NCBI RefSeq assembly: GCF_954871325.1
Contig: NC_088775.1
Span: 16,841,561-16,905,560, forward strand
DNA: 64,000 bases
Direction of reading: 5' to 3'
From: Gordionus sp. m RMFG-2023
Lineage: Eukaryota; Nematomorpha; Gordioida; Chordodea; Parachordodidae
Under the pieces are notes generated by a model. The model ran no database searches. It saw nothing but the letters and a program-made list of their open reading frames with translations, and was not told the DNA's origin. Positions 1 to 12,165 of the stretch are shown piece after piece (the stretch's first letter is position 1; every line of letters starts with the position of its first letter). The position numbers and the translations under genes are program-made.

Positions 1-360
1 AACATAACAACATATTATTTATTATTTGATGTAATATTATTTTTGTTACAATTTATTAGTGATTTTCACGCCCAAGATTTTAAGTAAAAAATATTTCTTG
101 AAGTTCAAAAAGATTTTTGAACATATTTTGATAAAGATTTTAAATCTTCTTTGTAAGTATATCTTTTTTGAGGAATTATTTTGTGAAATTTATTATAAAT
201 ATACAATTTTTAGGTGAAATATTTTATAGTTTTTTTATCATATTTGTAAAATTATCTATTTTATAAGTATATTAAAGAGGTGAGTTTTTTATATAATTTT
301 TTATTTAAGATTTATATTTTTTATGATATTTTATATGATCTTTTTAAGAATAATATTTTA
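1..360. other. AT-rich outer flank of a repeat-array element
   Basis: No coding sequence is visible. The stretch resembles, in inverted orientation, the sequence at about 36811-37085 that lies outside another copy of the same repeat array: both share a TAATATTATTTTTGTTACAA-like block followed by TTAGTG and TTTTCA motifs. It therefore looks like the outer part of a dispersed element whose end lies near or before the window edge. Confidence 0.45.
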
Positions 361-1250
361 ATGTGACAATTGTCATATTCGTTATTTTTTAAGATTTTTG
401 AAATTTTTTGACTCAAAGTCATTTATATTTAAAGATGTTAAATTATAAATTCAATGAAGATGTTCCTTGGAAAAATGGCAATTATCTTAATCGGTATTTT
501 TAAACGTATTAGATTTTTTTGACGCTAATGGGCAAAAATATGTATTTTTAACATGTATTAGAATTTCAATTGGGATGTACCATATAAAAGCCACAATTGT
601 CATAATCGTTATTTTGTTTTCTGAATTTTTTTGACCAAAATGGGTAAAAATAAGTATTGCTAGAATGTTTAAATAAAACTTCTGTGAAGATGTACCCAGA
701 GTAACATTGTCATAATCATTATTTTATAACTTTTTTGAATTTTTTTGACGTAGACGTGCTAAAATAAGTAGCTAATAGGTTTAAATAAAACGTACCCTAG
801 ATAAGTGACAATTGTCATAGTCGTTATTTTTAATGTATTTGAATTTTTTTGACGCAAATGGATAAAAATATAGATTGTAAACATGTTAAATTAAAATTTC
901 ATAAGGGTGTCCATAGAAAAGTGATATTTGTCATAATCGTTATATTTAAAGTTATTTGAATTTTTTTGACGCAAATGGGCAATAAATTGTTCAAGTTAAA
1001 ATATTATTTCAGCTAAGATGTACCATCGATAATTGATAATTCTCATGATCATTGTTCATAAGTTTTTAAATTATTTTGTTGCAAATGGGTAAAATAAAAA
1101 TATAGATTGTAATCATGTTAAATTAAAATTTCATGAAGATGTACCATGGAAAAGTGATAATTGTCATAATCGTTATTTTTAAAGGTTTTTGAATTTTTTT
1201 GACGCAAATGGGTTAAAATATAGATTGTAATCCATTTTACCATATGTTTA
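361..1250 (+). repeat. tandem array of ~115-bp units with palindromic TGACAATTGTCA core
   Basis: About eight diverged units follow each other at roughly 105-120 bp spacing (cores near 368, 480, 594, 703, 808, 924, 1036 and 1156). Each has a version of TGACAATTGTCATAATCG, then T-rich sequence with TTTTTTTGACGCAAATGGG, a WTATAGATTGTAAACATG-like block, and an ATGTACCATRGAAAAG block. The same unit recurs at 32500-33740 in this orientation and at 35940-36810 in the opposite one. The palindromic core suggests a dimeric protein-binding site, perhaps a transposase site; that is inference. Confidence 0.8.
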
Positions 1251-1939
1251 TAAAATTCAAAATCCTAATATTAAATTAATGGGATGTTGATTGTATCATA
1301 TTACCAACTAATATTCATATGGTTTTTAAGTTCTTTTCATAAAAATCCTACCCTGGATTCAGATTCAGCACTATTTTGACACGAATATACAAAAATATTT
1401 GCTAACTGTGAATGCAGGGTACACATTATAATAGATGTCGAATTAAAGTTTATTAATTAAAGGAATAAGATTGTGAATCCATATATTAAAAGTTTAGAAT
1501 TTAACATGAGTTACAACTATCTTTAATAATCACTTTACATATTTTTATCAAATTTTAAACAGTATAAAAGGGACAACGATTATGAGCATGAAAATTTCCA
1601 TTTGTTTTCTTTCGACAAATGGTACTAACATATTTCTCTAAAACAAATAAGAAGCTAAAGATATAAGATTGTTATAATTGGCACTTTTCTGAATTATTTC
1701 AATAAAATTTAAGCAAAATATCTTTTTTTAATGATTTCTCATAGAAAATATTGGAAAACTTTAAAGATAACGATTATGACAATTGACACTTTTCAATTGT
1801 ACATATTCATGAAATTTTATAACATGTTTACAGACCGCGATATCCTTAGGTTCAATCCGATAAAATGTATCGAGCAATATTTTCAGGGTAACTATTTAAG
1901 TTTTTATATTATATTATATTGTTATATTTATTTAATATA
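1251..1939. other. AT-rich sequence with one stray inverted array unit
   Basis: No gene is recognised. Near 1765-1795 there is a single inverted copy of the array core (ACGATTATGACAATTG followed by ACTTTTC), so repeat-derived DNA continues up to the GPCR relic. Confidence 0.5.
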
Positions 1940-2516
1940 AATAAATCGAATATTAATTACCTATGCGGGGAACAACTTAAACCATCTTTAATAAGAATTG
2001 TTTCATTATGATTGTTGGTCAAGGGATCGTTTGCATATTTAAAAACCAAGGGCAGCGTCCAAACGGCGCAAAATACGCAAATTGCAAAAAGGATAATTTT
2101 GTTCATCCTATTGGTTCCGCACAACCACATTCTATTATACTCTAAGGGATATGCGATCAAGATGTATCTATCCAGCGAAAAACATGCTACGGTGCATAGA
2201 TTTACTTTACTGAAGTAATTAAGGAATGAAAAGTTTATTTTGAACAAATAGGTGAAGATATATTGCGAGAACATCCAATACCATTTTTTGTAATTCCCTA
2301 TTTTAGCTAGAATAAAAGGGCATAAAAATATACAAGATAACAAATCGGATACGGCTAAGGATTTTAGATAAGTGTAAGCAATAGGGATAGAATGGTTTTA
2401 TTTATTCTTAATTTTTTTATTTAAAAAAAGATAATTAATGTTATATTTCCAACAATTCCATTTAAAGCTAACAGTAGAAAGATCGTTACTAAACTCCGAA
2501 ATTCAAGAGATTTCAT
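1940..2516 (-). pseudogene. partial rhodopsin-family (class A) GPCR, TM1-TM4
   Basis: Reading the minus strand from an ATG at 2516, a short N-terminus leads into a hydrophobic segment containing GIVGN, which fits the GxxGN signature of TM1. An in-frame TAA and a frame change follow in a run of T and A, then the reading resumes with SLAVSDLL (TM2, with the conserved Asp). A WYWM sequence in loop 1 and a TM3 ending in DRYILIAYPLEY, a clear DRY motif, come next, then a TM4 with its conserved Trp. The reading ends after LSCSPHR at a plausible GT donor (CATAG|GTAATT). TM5-TM7 are not found downstream, where array repeats lie. The homopolymer position of the break means an assembly error is possible, but the missing second half favours a truncated pseudogene. 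Such receptors sit in the plasma membrane and signal through G proteins; the ligand cannot be inferred. Confidence 0.65.
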
Positions 2517-4647
2517 GAACTCTATTGGAGTAGTTTAAAAAAAAATATTATTATCTATATTCGTAATAAATGTTGTTTATTTATACTAACAATTAATTTT
2601 TTTTAAGTCAGCTTAAATATGGAAATAATAAATTAATCATCATCTTATTAATGAATGTAAAATAAATAAAATTCGACTATTATCGTGAACCATTTGAAAG
2701 CAGGGGAATTTAGATTTTCGATATCTCATCTTACATTGAATGATCTTATATAATATGCTTATGCTTATATGGTCACCTTGTAGAAACGGGAGACTAAGTT
2801 TGAAAGTTTAAGTTAAGTGACTAAGTTTATTAAAATGGCGACTCATATATTATTCCTACCATAGTCTATAACCGACCTTAATGTTTGTCCCACATGTGTT
2901 TATGAAGCATCGAAATGTAACCTTGTTAGTTATTATTTTATCATTAACTCCAATTTTTAATGTAAATATTTTAAATAAAAATAAGATTTTGCTATATAAT
3001 TTTTGAGTGCTTAAAATATACGTTATTAAATTGGTTATCATAGAAATATTATATATTAAAAGATTATCAAAATTGAATTTTAAGATAATAAAATATATTA
3101 TTATATCCATATTATATCACATTTGGCTCTGCTACATATCGATAAAATGCGGCTGCTATCACATATAAGCATGGGCTAACAAGTCATTTTATTAAAATTT
3201 ATTTAGGTGCACTCAAAAGAAATATGGAAATTGTTTTGACTCAAATAGAAAATATTTTCAGGTACAATAGATTTAAGCAAAACAAATTGTTTATAACAAT
3301 TTTTTTCAGGATTTTAAAAATTTGATACCTTGTTTTCATTTATTAATTGTTTTTTTATAAATTATTAATCAAGACTTCAGTATAGACTTTATATTCAAAT
3401 ATTTCCTAAAAAGGCAATTAAATTTGGTTATCCATTATCTATAATATAAAAATTATTCGAAAGTTACTTACCTGTAGTTATAAAAAATATATTATTATAA
3501 GGTAAGTGGATAGACATAACCGTTCTTTTCCATTCCTCCTTAATTTAAAATTTTAAAACTATTCCTTTCTTTCTTATTTCCTATCAATTAATTTCGATTC
3601 ATTAATGTTTTTATAAGTTTGGGATTAATATTAAACAAATTGTATTTTATTAATTGGTTCATAATAATATGTTAAAAATACTTATTTAAGAAATAAAACC
3701 AAATAAAAATATTTTTAACATTTTAAAAATAGAAACATTATAAAAAAATTAAAGAAAACAAAGTTAAATTTCTTTATTTCATTATAAATATAAATGTCGT
3801 ATTGGAATATAAAATCCATGAGTGCAGAATCGTTCAATTTTAAATCATAGGACCATTAATTTTGAAAAATCTAACCTGATCAGAAATATATTACAATATA
3901 GAATACCCACACTGTAAATTTTAGGCAATTTTGACTGTAACTTTTGAAATAGTCTTAATTTATATCAATTTTTATATATATTTCATATAAAGTTTTTAAA
4001 AAAACTTTCTAAGATAGTCAGTGCCTAAAATGTGATTGCATAATATATGGGATTCTTAATATAAAAAAAAATACGGTAAGAATTATTCTATGACAAAAAT
4101 TATATATAAAGATTCTCGATAAACGTTACAATTTGGAAAATTTTAAACAAAATTGTTTGTTACAGAGAATTGAAGTGGCGGGTAAAAATAAATAGAGTGA
4201 ATAACTTTATAACTGGATAACTGATCGATAAAATTATCAAAATTGTAATAGCTGGAAAAATACTTGGGCCTATGATACAGATCGAGGATAAAATATGTGT
4301 AGTGGCAGACTAAGCCTTTCCCAGCCAGTAAGAGAGGAACGAAGTTGTGGAGAGTACTATTTATTGTCTTTGAATTTTAATGTTTATGTTAACAGAAGAC
4401 AAGTTGGTAATCAAGATATAAAAGATGCATATAAATTTAAAGACTTTGCATGGGTTCATAGGTTAGTTTCACAATTACTTATAAAAGTAATGGTATATCT
4501 ATTCAGAATCAGGTCAAATAAAGGACTTATATCGAATTTTTAAAGGTTTAAAATTTTATCAAGAGAAGAAGACATTAACTAGTGTTAATTTGGTGAAATT
4601 ATATCAATAAAAAAAGATAAGTTTTAATAAAGCCTAAGAAGGTAAAG
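2517..4647. other. AT-rich intergenic sequence
   Basis: No supported gene. An 82-codon open frame at 4295-4543 (+) begins with a slightly less AT-rich patch (CTTTCCCAGCCAGTAAGAG) but matches no family I know and lacks clear splice context. Nothing else stands out. Confidence 0.4.
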
Positions 4648-4852
4648 AGTATTTTTGAAGCGATGAAAAAATATATTATAATAAATATCCATTTTAATGG
4701 CCGCCTCTATATTTGAAACGATGAATAAATATATAATAATAAATATTTCAATTTTAATGGCTGCCAATATATTTGAGACAATGGAAAAATATATAATGAA
4801 TAAATATTTTACAATTTTAATATCTGCCAATATATTTGAAGCGATGAAAACA
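4648..4852 (+). repeat. minisatellite, ~65-bp units
   Basis: Just over three tandem units, each beginning near ATATTTGAARCGATGAA and containing TTTTAATGGCTGCC-like sequence. It is followed at about 4880-4965 by shorter imperfect repeats of GGTATTGAATCTACAATG. The first array keeps an open frame on both strands (4697-4942 plus, 4624-4830 minus); this reflects the repeat length and is not taken as a gene. Confidence 0.75.
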
Positions 4853-5155
4853 TCTCTTAAAAATCAATACGAAATTGATTCTACAATACCAAAATGTCAC
4901 TATGGTATTGAATCTACAATGATAATATCAATACGGTATTGAAGCTACAATGGGTATTGATTTCACAATCCTACACCGGGGTTTTTTTTCAAAAAAATTA
5001 ATCCCACTCTGAGCCTGAAAATATAAAATCCGGGCCGTGTTAGGCCATGCAAATGGTGCCTCTACAGGTCTCTGCCTAATATACAGGAAGAATTATTGAA
5101 TAATGAGCTTGTGTTAAGGGTGTTTAAATTTTAATTTCATGATAATATTAAAAAG
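4853..5155. other. short repeats and a GC-richer relic
   Basis: After the GGTATTGAATCTACAATG repeats there is a patch at 4970-5090 with GGGCCGTGTTAGGCC that resembles GC-rich patches at 22883-23225 and 25400-25480. It is probably a decayed small transposon end. Confidence 0.35.
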
Positions 5156-5325
5156 GGTTATAAAATAAAAATTGCTCTTTTTTTTCTTTCAAATTTTTTT
5201 TACAAATAGACATTATACTTCTTAATATTTGTACAAAATGTTAGATTGGGACCATTACTGGGCCAATAGTTATTACGCTTTAAATATAAATAGTATGGCT
5301 TAAATCCTAAATTATACCAAATATA
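5156..5325 (+). repeat. left terminal inverted repeat of the 5156-8256 transposon
   Basis: Pairs with 8087-8256 over about 170 bp with modest divergence. It includes a T-rich tract, ATAGACATTAT, the ACCATTACTGGGCCAATAG block and a TATGGCTTAAATCCT block. Confidence 0.75.
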
Positions 5326-5777
5326 AAGTAATTTACGAAACAAATAAAAAGAAAATTCCTTTATGATCGGGCCGATTATATTTTTTTATAAATGTTTCGG
5401 GCTGTGAGCCCACTAGTAGACATTATGTCATATTTAACATATAAGTTAAGCGATTTTATTTTAGAGAGAAAATAATTGTAAAAATATTTATAACTTTATT
5501 TAGCTAATTATTTATATTACATGAATATCAAATGGAAAATTAATATTGTTATAAACATATTAAATTAAATAATATCATACATTAAATTATCTAATGAATT
5601 AGAATAACGTTTGACTTTCATTTTTCCTTCCATTGGAATAAATGAATGATATTTTTGTGTCCCGGGAATTAGTTTGGCCGTTAAAAATCTATTTTCAAGA
5701 TTGATTTCCATTCTTAAATATTCAACGTTGCTGACAAATGTATATAATTAATACCCGGGATATTAATTCTCGCATAA

Positions 5778-7652
5778 TTATATAAATCCATTTAATATAT
5801 GATTTTCATAAGGACGTTGCAGGCTTGCTCTAGCAGCTAACCTCTTTGTAATTCCCCCTAAACTATCGCAAGGAGTTTTGCCATGTGCAGTTGCAAAAAA
5901 ATGCCATTCTGCCTTGATCCCAAAATCATTATAATGGTTGTAGTGGTTTACAAAGTTTTTTTTGTTCTTATACTGGGTAACGGCTCCATCGGAAAAATAA
6001 TAAATTATTGAAATCTTATCAAATCTTTCTTTCAAGAATTGAATTGAATTAAATTTATTTGAAATAAATAAAAGGAACAAGTATTGAGTTTTAGACAATC
6101 TGATATAACTACGTAACTTATATGTTTGATGGTACCTCTTTCGCAGTAATAAATCATAAATGGATGAAGTGTTGCCTGATTATTAGTCCAATGGAAGCCT
6201 TGAGCGTGATCTTGAACTACAAAAGCGTAGTTCTCTGCAAAATCGGATATTATTAGATATTCCTCATCCTTCAAATTCGATTTTAATGACTTAAAAAATG
6301 AAGATTGTTCCGAAGAAATAAATGCATGAGGAATTAAAATATTTAATTTTTCAATCAAATACTCCACAAATTCGCTGGCGGACTTAGTTAACGTTTCGAG
6401 GGTGGTACGGTCTGCCGCCATCCATTGTTTAAATGTTATATAATATATGGCATTATTATCAAACAATAAATGTAAACTTTCTTTAAGTACCAAAGTGCCG
6501 GGACACATTTGGCATTTCTTTAAGTAACAGCAAGGTTGGGCTGGATTGCATAGACTTTGTGCAATGTAATGTTTATAATCTTTTAAGGGAGGAAATGGAT
6601 AATTATGCTGGTTTGCAGTTAAGTGATTTAATTTACCTCCAATTATAATTAATTAAAAATTTTGATGAAATGTACAGATGCACATTGTATGCGTTCCAGA
6701 CCTGCCTGCTAAAATACAGTTTTTTGGTCTCATGATAGCAAACTTGCTGAAACCTATCTTTATATTACTGTTTATTTCTTTAAAATTGGTAAATAATTCT
6801 TTTATATTACACAAAATAATCTCTTTTGTACTTGGTTCCTTTTTCCATTAACTTTCATTGATATAAAATTATTCATACCTGACATAAGTCTGCTGTTTTC
6901 GTCAGAATTATAAAATTCTATTACTTTATTTGCAATGTCATCCGGAATTATTCTACTTGGTTTTATGATATTTGGGTTTGACAAAACACCCTTTTCTTCA
7001 ACTAATTATTTAGCTGTCCGGGCCATAAAATTTGTGGTTGAAAATTCCTTTCAATTTTATCAAGAGTCCAAGATTTTGGTAAAACTGTTAAAATTTGTAT
7101 TTTTTCATTGCGAAAACTTGTAGCAAATTTTTCTTTCAGTTGATTTATGATTTCGGCTTCATCTTTTTTTGCTTGATCATCTAGATTTATTTTAAAAACT
7201 TTTTTAATTTTTCCTTGAATTTTCAAAAATTTATTTACAGGATATTTTTTTTTCATTTAACCTTTTCTTTTTAATAGGTGTCTCCCCTAAAAATGGCAAA
7301 GTTTCATTTAAAGTTGAAATTGAAGTATTAATCTGTATAAGAGTCGGGATTATTGCATGGTTGATCAGGTTCAGAATCGCTAAATGTTTCATTAATAGTT
7401 GAGGTAGAAGGTAAGTTAGAAATAGAAGGTAATGTGATCGGGATCGTAGAAGTAAAAGGTGAGATCAGATTTGTTGAATTTTTTTTAAATTTTTTCCGGC
7501 ATTAGCTACAAATTTTTTTGATTAATTGATAAGCTAGAATTCACTTCTATCATCCATTGTAAAACATTTCTAAGATCGTAATGTACTGAATGAGATTTTA
7601 TTCTAAAGGGATTACAGCACTTTACTGGAAGAGAAATAACTTTTCTAGACAT
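5778..7652 (-). pseudogene. decayed DDE-type transposase of the 5156-8256 element
   Basis: Minus-strand pieces appear in this order. The N-terminus at about 7652 has CCNPF and a LRNVLQWM-like block. Next come LKEKFATSFRNEKIQILT and LPKSW (7002-7256), NPNIIKPSRIIPDDIANKVI and KVNGKR (6802-6984), a CPG/QWMAADR block and SDFAENYAFVVQD (6032-6508), and FSDGAVTQYKNKKNF then KAEWHFFATAHGK (5778-6098). The Asp of SDFAENY, the Asp of FSDGA and the Glu of KAEWHFF are a plausible DDE triad. I recognise this protein family as widespread in cnidarian, insect and rotifer genomes as uncharacterised transposase-like proteins. Several frame changes and at least one stop make it non-coding, and the cysteine-rich N-terminus is degraded. 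Superfamily naming is left open. Confidence 0.75.
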
Positions 7653-7988
7653 TTAAATTTTTTTGGTAAGGAATAAAAGATAGCTATTAATTTTATATAA
7701 TTATTTTAAATTAAAAATAAATTGGATAATGAATACTGATAATTTAATTTTCTTAGAAAAATGGCTTTATAAAATTAATCAATAAAAATGACGGCTGTTG
7801 CTGGTGGAATTGAATTTGATTTTTATGATAATTATTTTATTTGATAATTAATTATATAAGTAGAAAATAATCTTTATGAAAATATATTTCTGACGATCAC
7901 AAAGATAATTTTTTATCCGGCAAAGAAAATAATCTACATAATTCACTCATAGAATTGCCAGGTCAAAAATCTCGAATTAAGAAGAAAT

Positions 7989-8019
<31 letters not shown>

Positions 8020-8086
8020 CGAATATAAATCTTAAGATGGGGTTCGGATTTCAGTTTTAATACTATTATTCACAAATATTATCACT

Positions 8087-8256
8087 TTTGTTAAAAAAAT
8101 AATTACTCATTTCGTATAATATAGAATTTAAGCCATACTATTTATATTTAAAGCGTAATAACTATTGGCCCAGTAATGGTCCCAAATTAAGATATATAAT
8201 GTCTATTTGTTAAAAAATTTTGAAAGAAAAAAAAAGGCAATTTTTATTTTATAACC
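8087..8256 (-). repeat. right terminal inverted repeat of the 5156-8256 transposon
   Basis: Inverted partner of 5156-5325. The complement of the GGTTATAAAATAAAAATTGC start ends at about 8256, and the CTATTGGCCCAGTAATGG block is well preserved. Confidence 0.75.
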
Positions 8257-9883
8257 ATTTCCGGTTTTCTATTTCCGGTTTTGGGTAATAAATTTATTTT
8301 TAATATAATAAATTTTATATCATATTAAAGGGCTATTTTAGAGTTATTTAATAAAGTTTAAATTATACCTTTAGCTTAATTACTTTTTGAGAAATTTAAA
8401 ATTAAATATGGTGTATTTTGAACTTTTCGCGTTTCTAAAGATGGCCATATCTCATGAAGTAAGCTGAGTTGAGAATTAAAATTTTATATTATTGCTAGTT
8501 AGTGTATATACTACCATCATGTAAATTTTAAAAAAAATCGAAGAGGATCGGGTTGAATCTTCAGTTGATTTGATATGGAATACAACATAAAAAAGACCAT
8601 GCACGATTACATAAAATTTTCGATTATGTGAGGTTTTGGCGAGGTTAATTTTACCATTTTTTTAACATTGTGATGCAGAAATTGAGTGTCTAAGATAAAA
8701 ACATATAATTAAATCAAATAAAAATACCATATAAAGACGGCCACTTATAAATTGCTTGTATACACACTTTGAAGATAGTCAATAATCCATTTTAAAACAA
8801 TTTCTTACCGGGAATACACAACCCAAAAATTAAGAAAATTTTAAAGTTCAAATACACTTAATAAGTAATCTACAATAGAGCCGAGGTTTAAAATTTAATT
8901 AATATTTTAATATAAAACTGTCGAGAAAATAATAAACAATATAATTAATTATTTATAAAATATAGCAAAACATTTGAACTATGTGAGTAAAAATACCAAA
9001 ATGTTTATAAAAAACATATCATTTTATTAAAAAATGTAGCATATTACTAAAAAAAAATAGTATTCTATAAAAAAATTGGAAATCAAATTTTTAAATCATA
9101 GAATTAAAATATATACCTTATGATATGCATGGTCATTTACCCCCCCCCCCAAAGTCAGTGACGCTTTACTTCCTACCTTCACCAATTCAAGATGAGCAAA
9201 AAAGACATTTAAATCAAATTTAGTTTTTAAAAAATATAATCAAAATAGACAAAGTAGGAATCAAACGAGAACTAAGCTACTGATTACTAATGTAAAAGTC
9301 TAAAACGTCCCCTTGATTTTAGGCATATTCCCGAAAGCGAAATTTAAAATTTCTGAAAATATTTAATTGAGAATATTTGAAAGTGATAATCGATTATATC
9401 ACAAGTACCGAATTCATTTTTTATTATTTCAAAATCTATAAAAATAAATAAGAATTTCCTTGGAAAGTAATCAGAAATATATATTACAACAGCGAGTAAA
9501 AAAACTCAAAGAGTTTTGTTGTCATAATATTTATTTCGACAAACATATTTGATCCTCATCTCAATGATTTTGAACTAACCAATGATAAGATTTCTTCTGG
9601 CATGACCTCAAACATTGCCCTAATTGCAAAATATAATCTTGTTAACAAAGTTGTTTTAGCCAATTTCGATCAAAGAGTGGTTTTAGGGAAAACGTAGGAA
9701 TATGGGAAAGTACAAAGCATGTTCAACCTCTGATAAGAAAAGGCCTTTGTTTAAAAAAAATTTTTTTAATGGCTCCTTAATATCCCCTTGAACTAAAAAT
9801 AAATTTTTTTGATTGCCCACTGAATGATTCCCTTTATAATTCCATTAAGTAATATATAGATATAATTTTATTATTTAGAAATT
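8257..9883. other. intergenic, with a transposon end and an unrecognised open stretch
   Basis: At about 8440-8583 lies a block ending GATTTGATATGGAAT that is the inverted counterpart of a sequence at 50016-50080 (ATTCCATAACAAATCAACC), so it is probably the right end of a dispersed DNA transposon. A C-run followed by CAGTGACGCT is near 9135. On the plus strand about 9514-9699 is an open stretch of roughly 60 codons containing FDPHLNDFELTND. I do not recognise it, and it has no clear start or splice signals. Confidence 0.4.
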
Positions 9884-9899
9884 AATAAGACCAGGGATG

Positions 9900-10036
9900 C
9901 GAACCCGACAAAATTTTAGACCGGGTTCGGTTCGGGTTCGGTTCGGGGTATAAAAAAAAAGTTGGGTTCGGTTCGGGTTCGGTTCAGGGAAATATTTTTG
10001 AACCCGGGTTTGGTTCGGGTTCGGTTCGGGTTCAAG
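9900..10036. repeat. subterminal GGTTCGGTTCGG repeats, left end of hAT 9892-12812
   Basis: Dense short repeats of GGGTTCGGTTC close to the terminal inverted repeat, mirrored at 12658-12806. In hAT elements such subterminal repeats commonly act as transposase-binding sites (established for Ac). The role here is inferred. Confidence 0.7.
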
Positions 10037-10164
10037 AATTTTTGAGTTGATAAAAAAAATTCTATATTTAAATCATAATAAAAAACTAGACATAAATTTG
10101 ATTTAAAAAATAAATTTTTTATTTTATTTATAGGCAAATATAGTTAAAAATACAAAGCATATAG

Positions 10165-12165
10165 TCATGTATCAATTTTAAAAATTTTATTTAGACGTAT
10201 TAGCATAATATCTTCCAAGAGTTGTTCACTCATCCTCGATCTATGTGGTGAAAGAATGAATTTCAAATGTGAAAAAGATCTTTCAACGCTAACCTATGTT
10301 AAATGTATTTATATGTGAAAATATGAAAAATTAACTTGGGTTGCAGGAACAGCAAATAAGATTTTAGATAAAATATATAATTCAGGGTGTTCCAGCTTAG
10401 CAGACTCCCAAAAATGCAAAATATTTTCCTTCTTATCTAATCTTATATAATCGCTAAATCCAGTAATTATTGTTCCAATACTTTTCTCAGCAATCGTTGG
10501 CCCTCTTTTAAGTATTTTCTCCTGCCTTTCTTTAAGTTATATCAATTTCTCTAAATCATCTTCTTGTTCAATAACTTCATCGGAACTAATATCATCAGAT
10601 AAAATTGGCGTTGTTAAGCTTTTAATTCGTCTCCATAAATTGACAAGATGTTTTTTCGCACAAACCTTATCATCATCACTAAGTAATACCTGTAATATTT
10701 AAGGATTTATATTGTTTATATTTAAATATTTCATAAAATAACAATTTTAATATAAATCTAAAATAATTAATTTACTAAGCTTTTAATTAACCTTGTATCT
10801 TGGGCCCAGGTATATGGCAGCTAAGAGAATTTCGTTCTTTATAAACCTTTCTTCTCTGTTCTTAAGACAAGAATATAGTAATTGAGCAAAATGGTTTGGA
10901 TTTTTTTCCAGTTCGATGCAGCATCTTAACCATGCTGCATAAAAATCTGTCAGTGTTAACTGTTCAGATTGGAATTGTTTGGTTGCGATTTTTAGCGGTT
11001 TTAAAATTTCAACAATCGTTATTATCTCTTTCCCATCTTCAGTCAATAAATAATCAGATTGCTCTGTAAAAAAATCTTCGATATTGGATTTTAGTAAAAT
11101 CAGCCTTTCTAACATATCATGGGTTGAATGCCATCTGTGGCAATCTAACACAGGCTTAGGGAGTTTCTTATTTTTTAATAACTTTTGGTAAGTGGGATGT
11201 CTTAATTTTAAATTTAGGCTCCTAGCTTTTGCAATGGTTTCCACAATAGGTGATAATTTTATAGCATCTTGAAGTGCCAGCTGAAGTGTGTGCACACCGT
11301 ATACTATAAATCGGATAGGATATAATAGTTGATAAAAAAGTATTTTGTTCAATATCATATTTATATACATTTACATCCATATTTTCCTCATCTGCTGATT
11401 CACTCCTTATATCATAATCAGTTTCAGGTTGCAGGAGCTTTATAGCTCTTAAAAAATTACAACCATTATCAGAAGTAATTGTGTATATTTGTTGAATATT
11501 AATTTTAAATTTTAGTAAAGTTTTTAATATATTCTCTTTTATATATTCTCCTGTACATCTCTCTTTCAGCTCTACAATTCCAAGAGCCTCAAATTTATAA
11601 TGGACTTTGATATAAATTGAATATTTACACCAAGAATTGACCTATCTAGTCGTTGAACTGCATCAACTTTTAAACTTATTAATTTTCCTTCTACCTCTCT
11701 CGATATTTTGTCTCTAATTGATTGGGCTGTTTTATTAATAGTTCTGGATAAATTTTCTTTGTTTATAACTAAATTGAGCCCAGATAGGAGTGGATTTATA
11801 ATTCTTTGAAATCCCGAATCTTCAATAATTGATAAAGGCCGGCCATTTACAGTAACAAGTTCTAATATAGAACTCATCAAATCATTAGATGATATATTTA
11901 TACTTATATGCTTTTTTGGAAAAAAGGTTTCTATATTAATTTTAGGTTTTTTTGCCAATAACAATTCCTGATATTTGGTTTTTTCATTGAAATAATTTAA
12001 ATATTCATTGTTGTGATTTCTTTCCAGGTGTCTTTCTAAATTTGACAAGTGATTACCAGACATTTTTACTTTGCAATATGAACATATTGATTTTTTTTTC
12101 TATTTTATTAAGGGTAAAATGCTTATCAAATATGACTTTATCTTTAATCTTAAATCTATAAAAAG
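10165..12165 (-). pseudogene. hAT transposase with BED zinc finger
   Basis: Read on the minus strand, the protein begins with a BED-type finger: CSYC, then HLERNH (C-x2-C and H-x4-H) near 12100-12010. KVDAVQRLDRSILGV (11700-11620) fits the first catalytic Asp region. TSDNGCNFLRAIKLL (about 11490-11445) is the second Asp region, then HTLQLAL, then DCHRWHSTHDMLERL (about 11150-11100). The C-terminal dimerisation domain has AVPATQ, SVERSFSHLKFILSP and LLEDIMLIR, and stops at 10165. Two introns fit well: 10690-10791 (102 bp, joining YK to VLLSDDD) and a 42-bp intron at 10294-10335 joining ATQ to VSVERS. Breaks visible are a frame change in an A-run by the BED finger, frame changes near 11590 and 11300, and one stop near 10555. 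Otherwise the gene is well preserved. It would cut and reinsert its own element in the nucleus. Confidence 0.88.

Larger units (their letters stand above)
5156..8256 (-). mobile_element. DNA transposon with ~170-bp terminal inverted repeats
   Basis: The sequence starting GGTTATAAAATAAAAATTGC near 5156 and running to about 5325 is repeated in inverted orientation at about 8087-8256. Both copies include GGGACCATTACTGGGCCAAT (left) and its complement. The inverted ends enclose a minus-strand transposase relic (5778-7652). No convincing target-site duplication was found at the inferred ends, so the exact boundaries are uncertain. A homopolymer of about 18 G preceded by T lies just inside the right end (about 7990-8020). 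The superfamily is not resolved; Sola-like elements are one candidate. Confidence 0.7.

Noticed and set aside
361-1250. CRISPR-like regular repeats
   Set aside because: Units diverge along their whole length with no constant-repeat/variable-spacer pattern, and the genome is clearly eukaryotic; these are ordinary tandem repeats.
1731-1940. 69-codon plus-strand frame
   Set aside because: Partly composed of an inverted array unit and opposite the GPCR's possible next exon; no recognisable product.
4697-4942. 81-codon plus-strand open frame over the minisatellite
   Set aside because: The frame follows from tandem ~65-bp units; the opposite strand is equally open and no family is matched.
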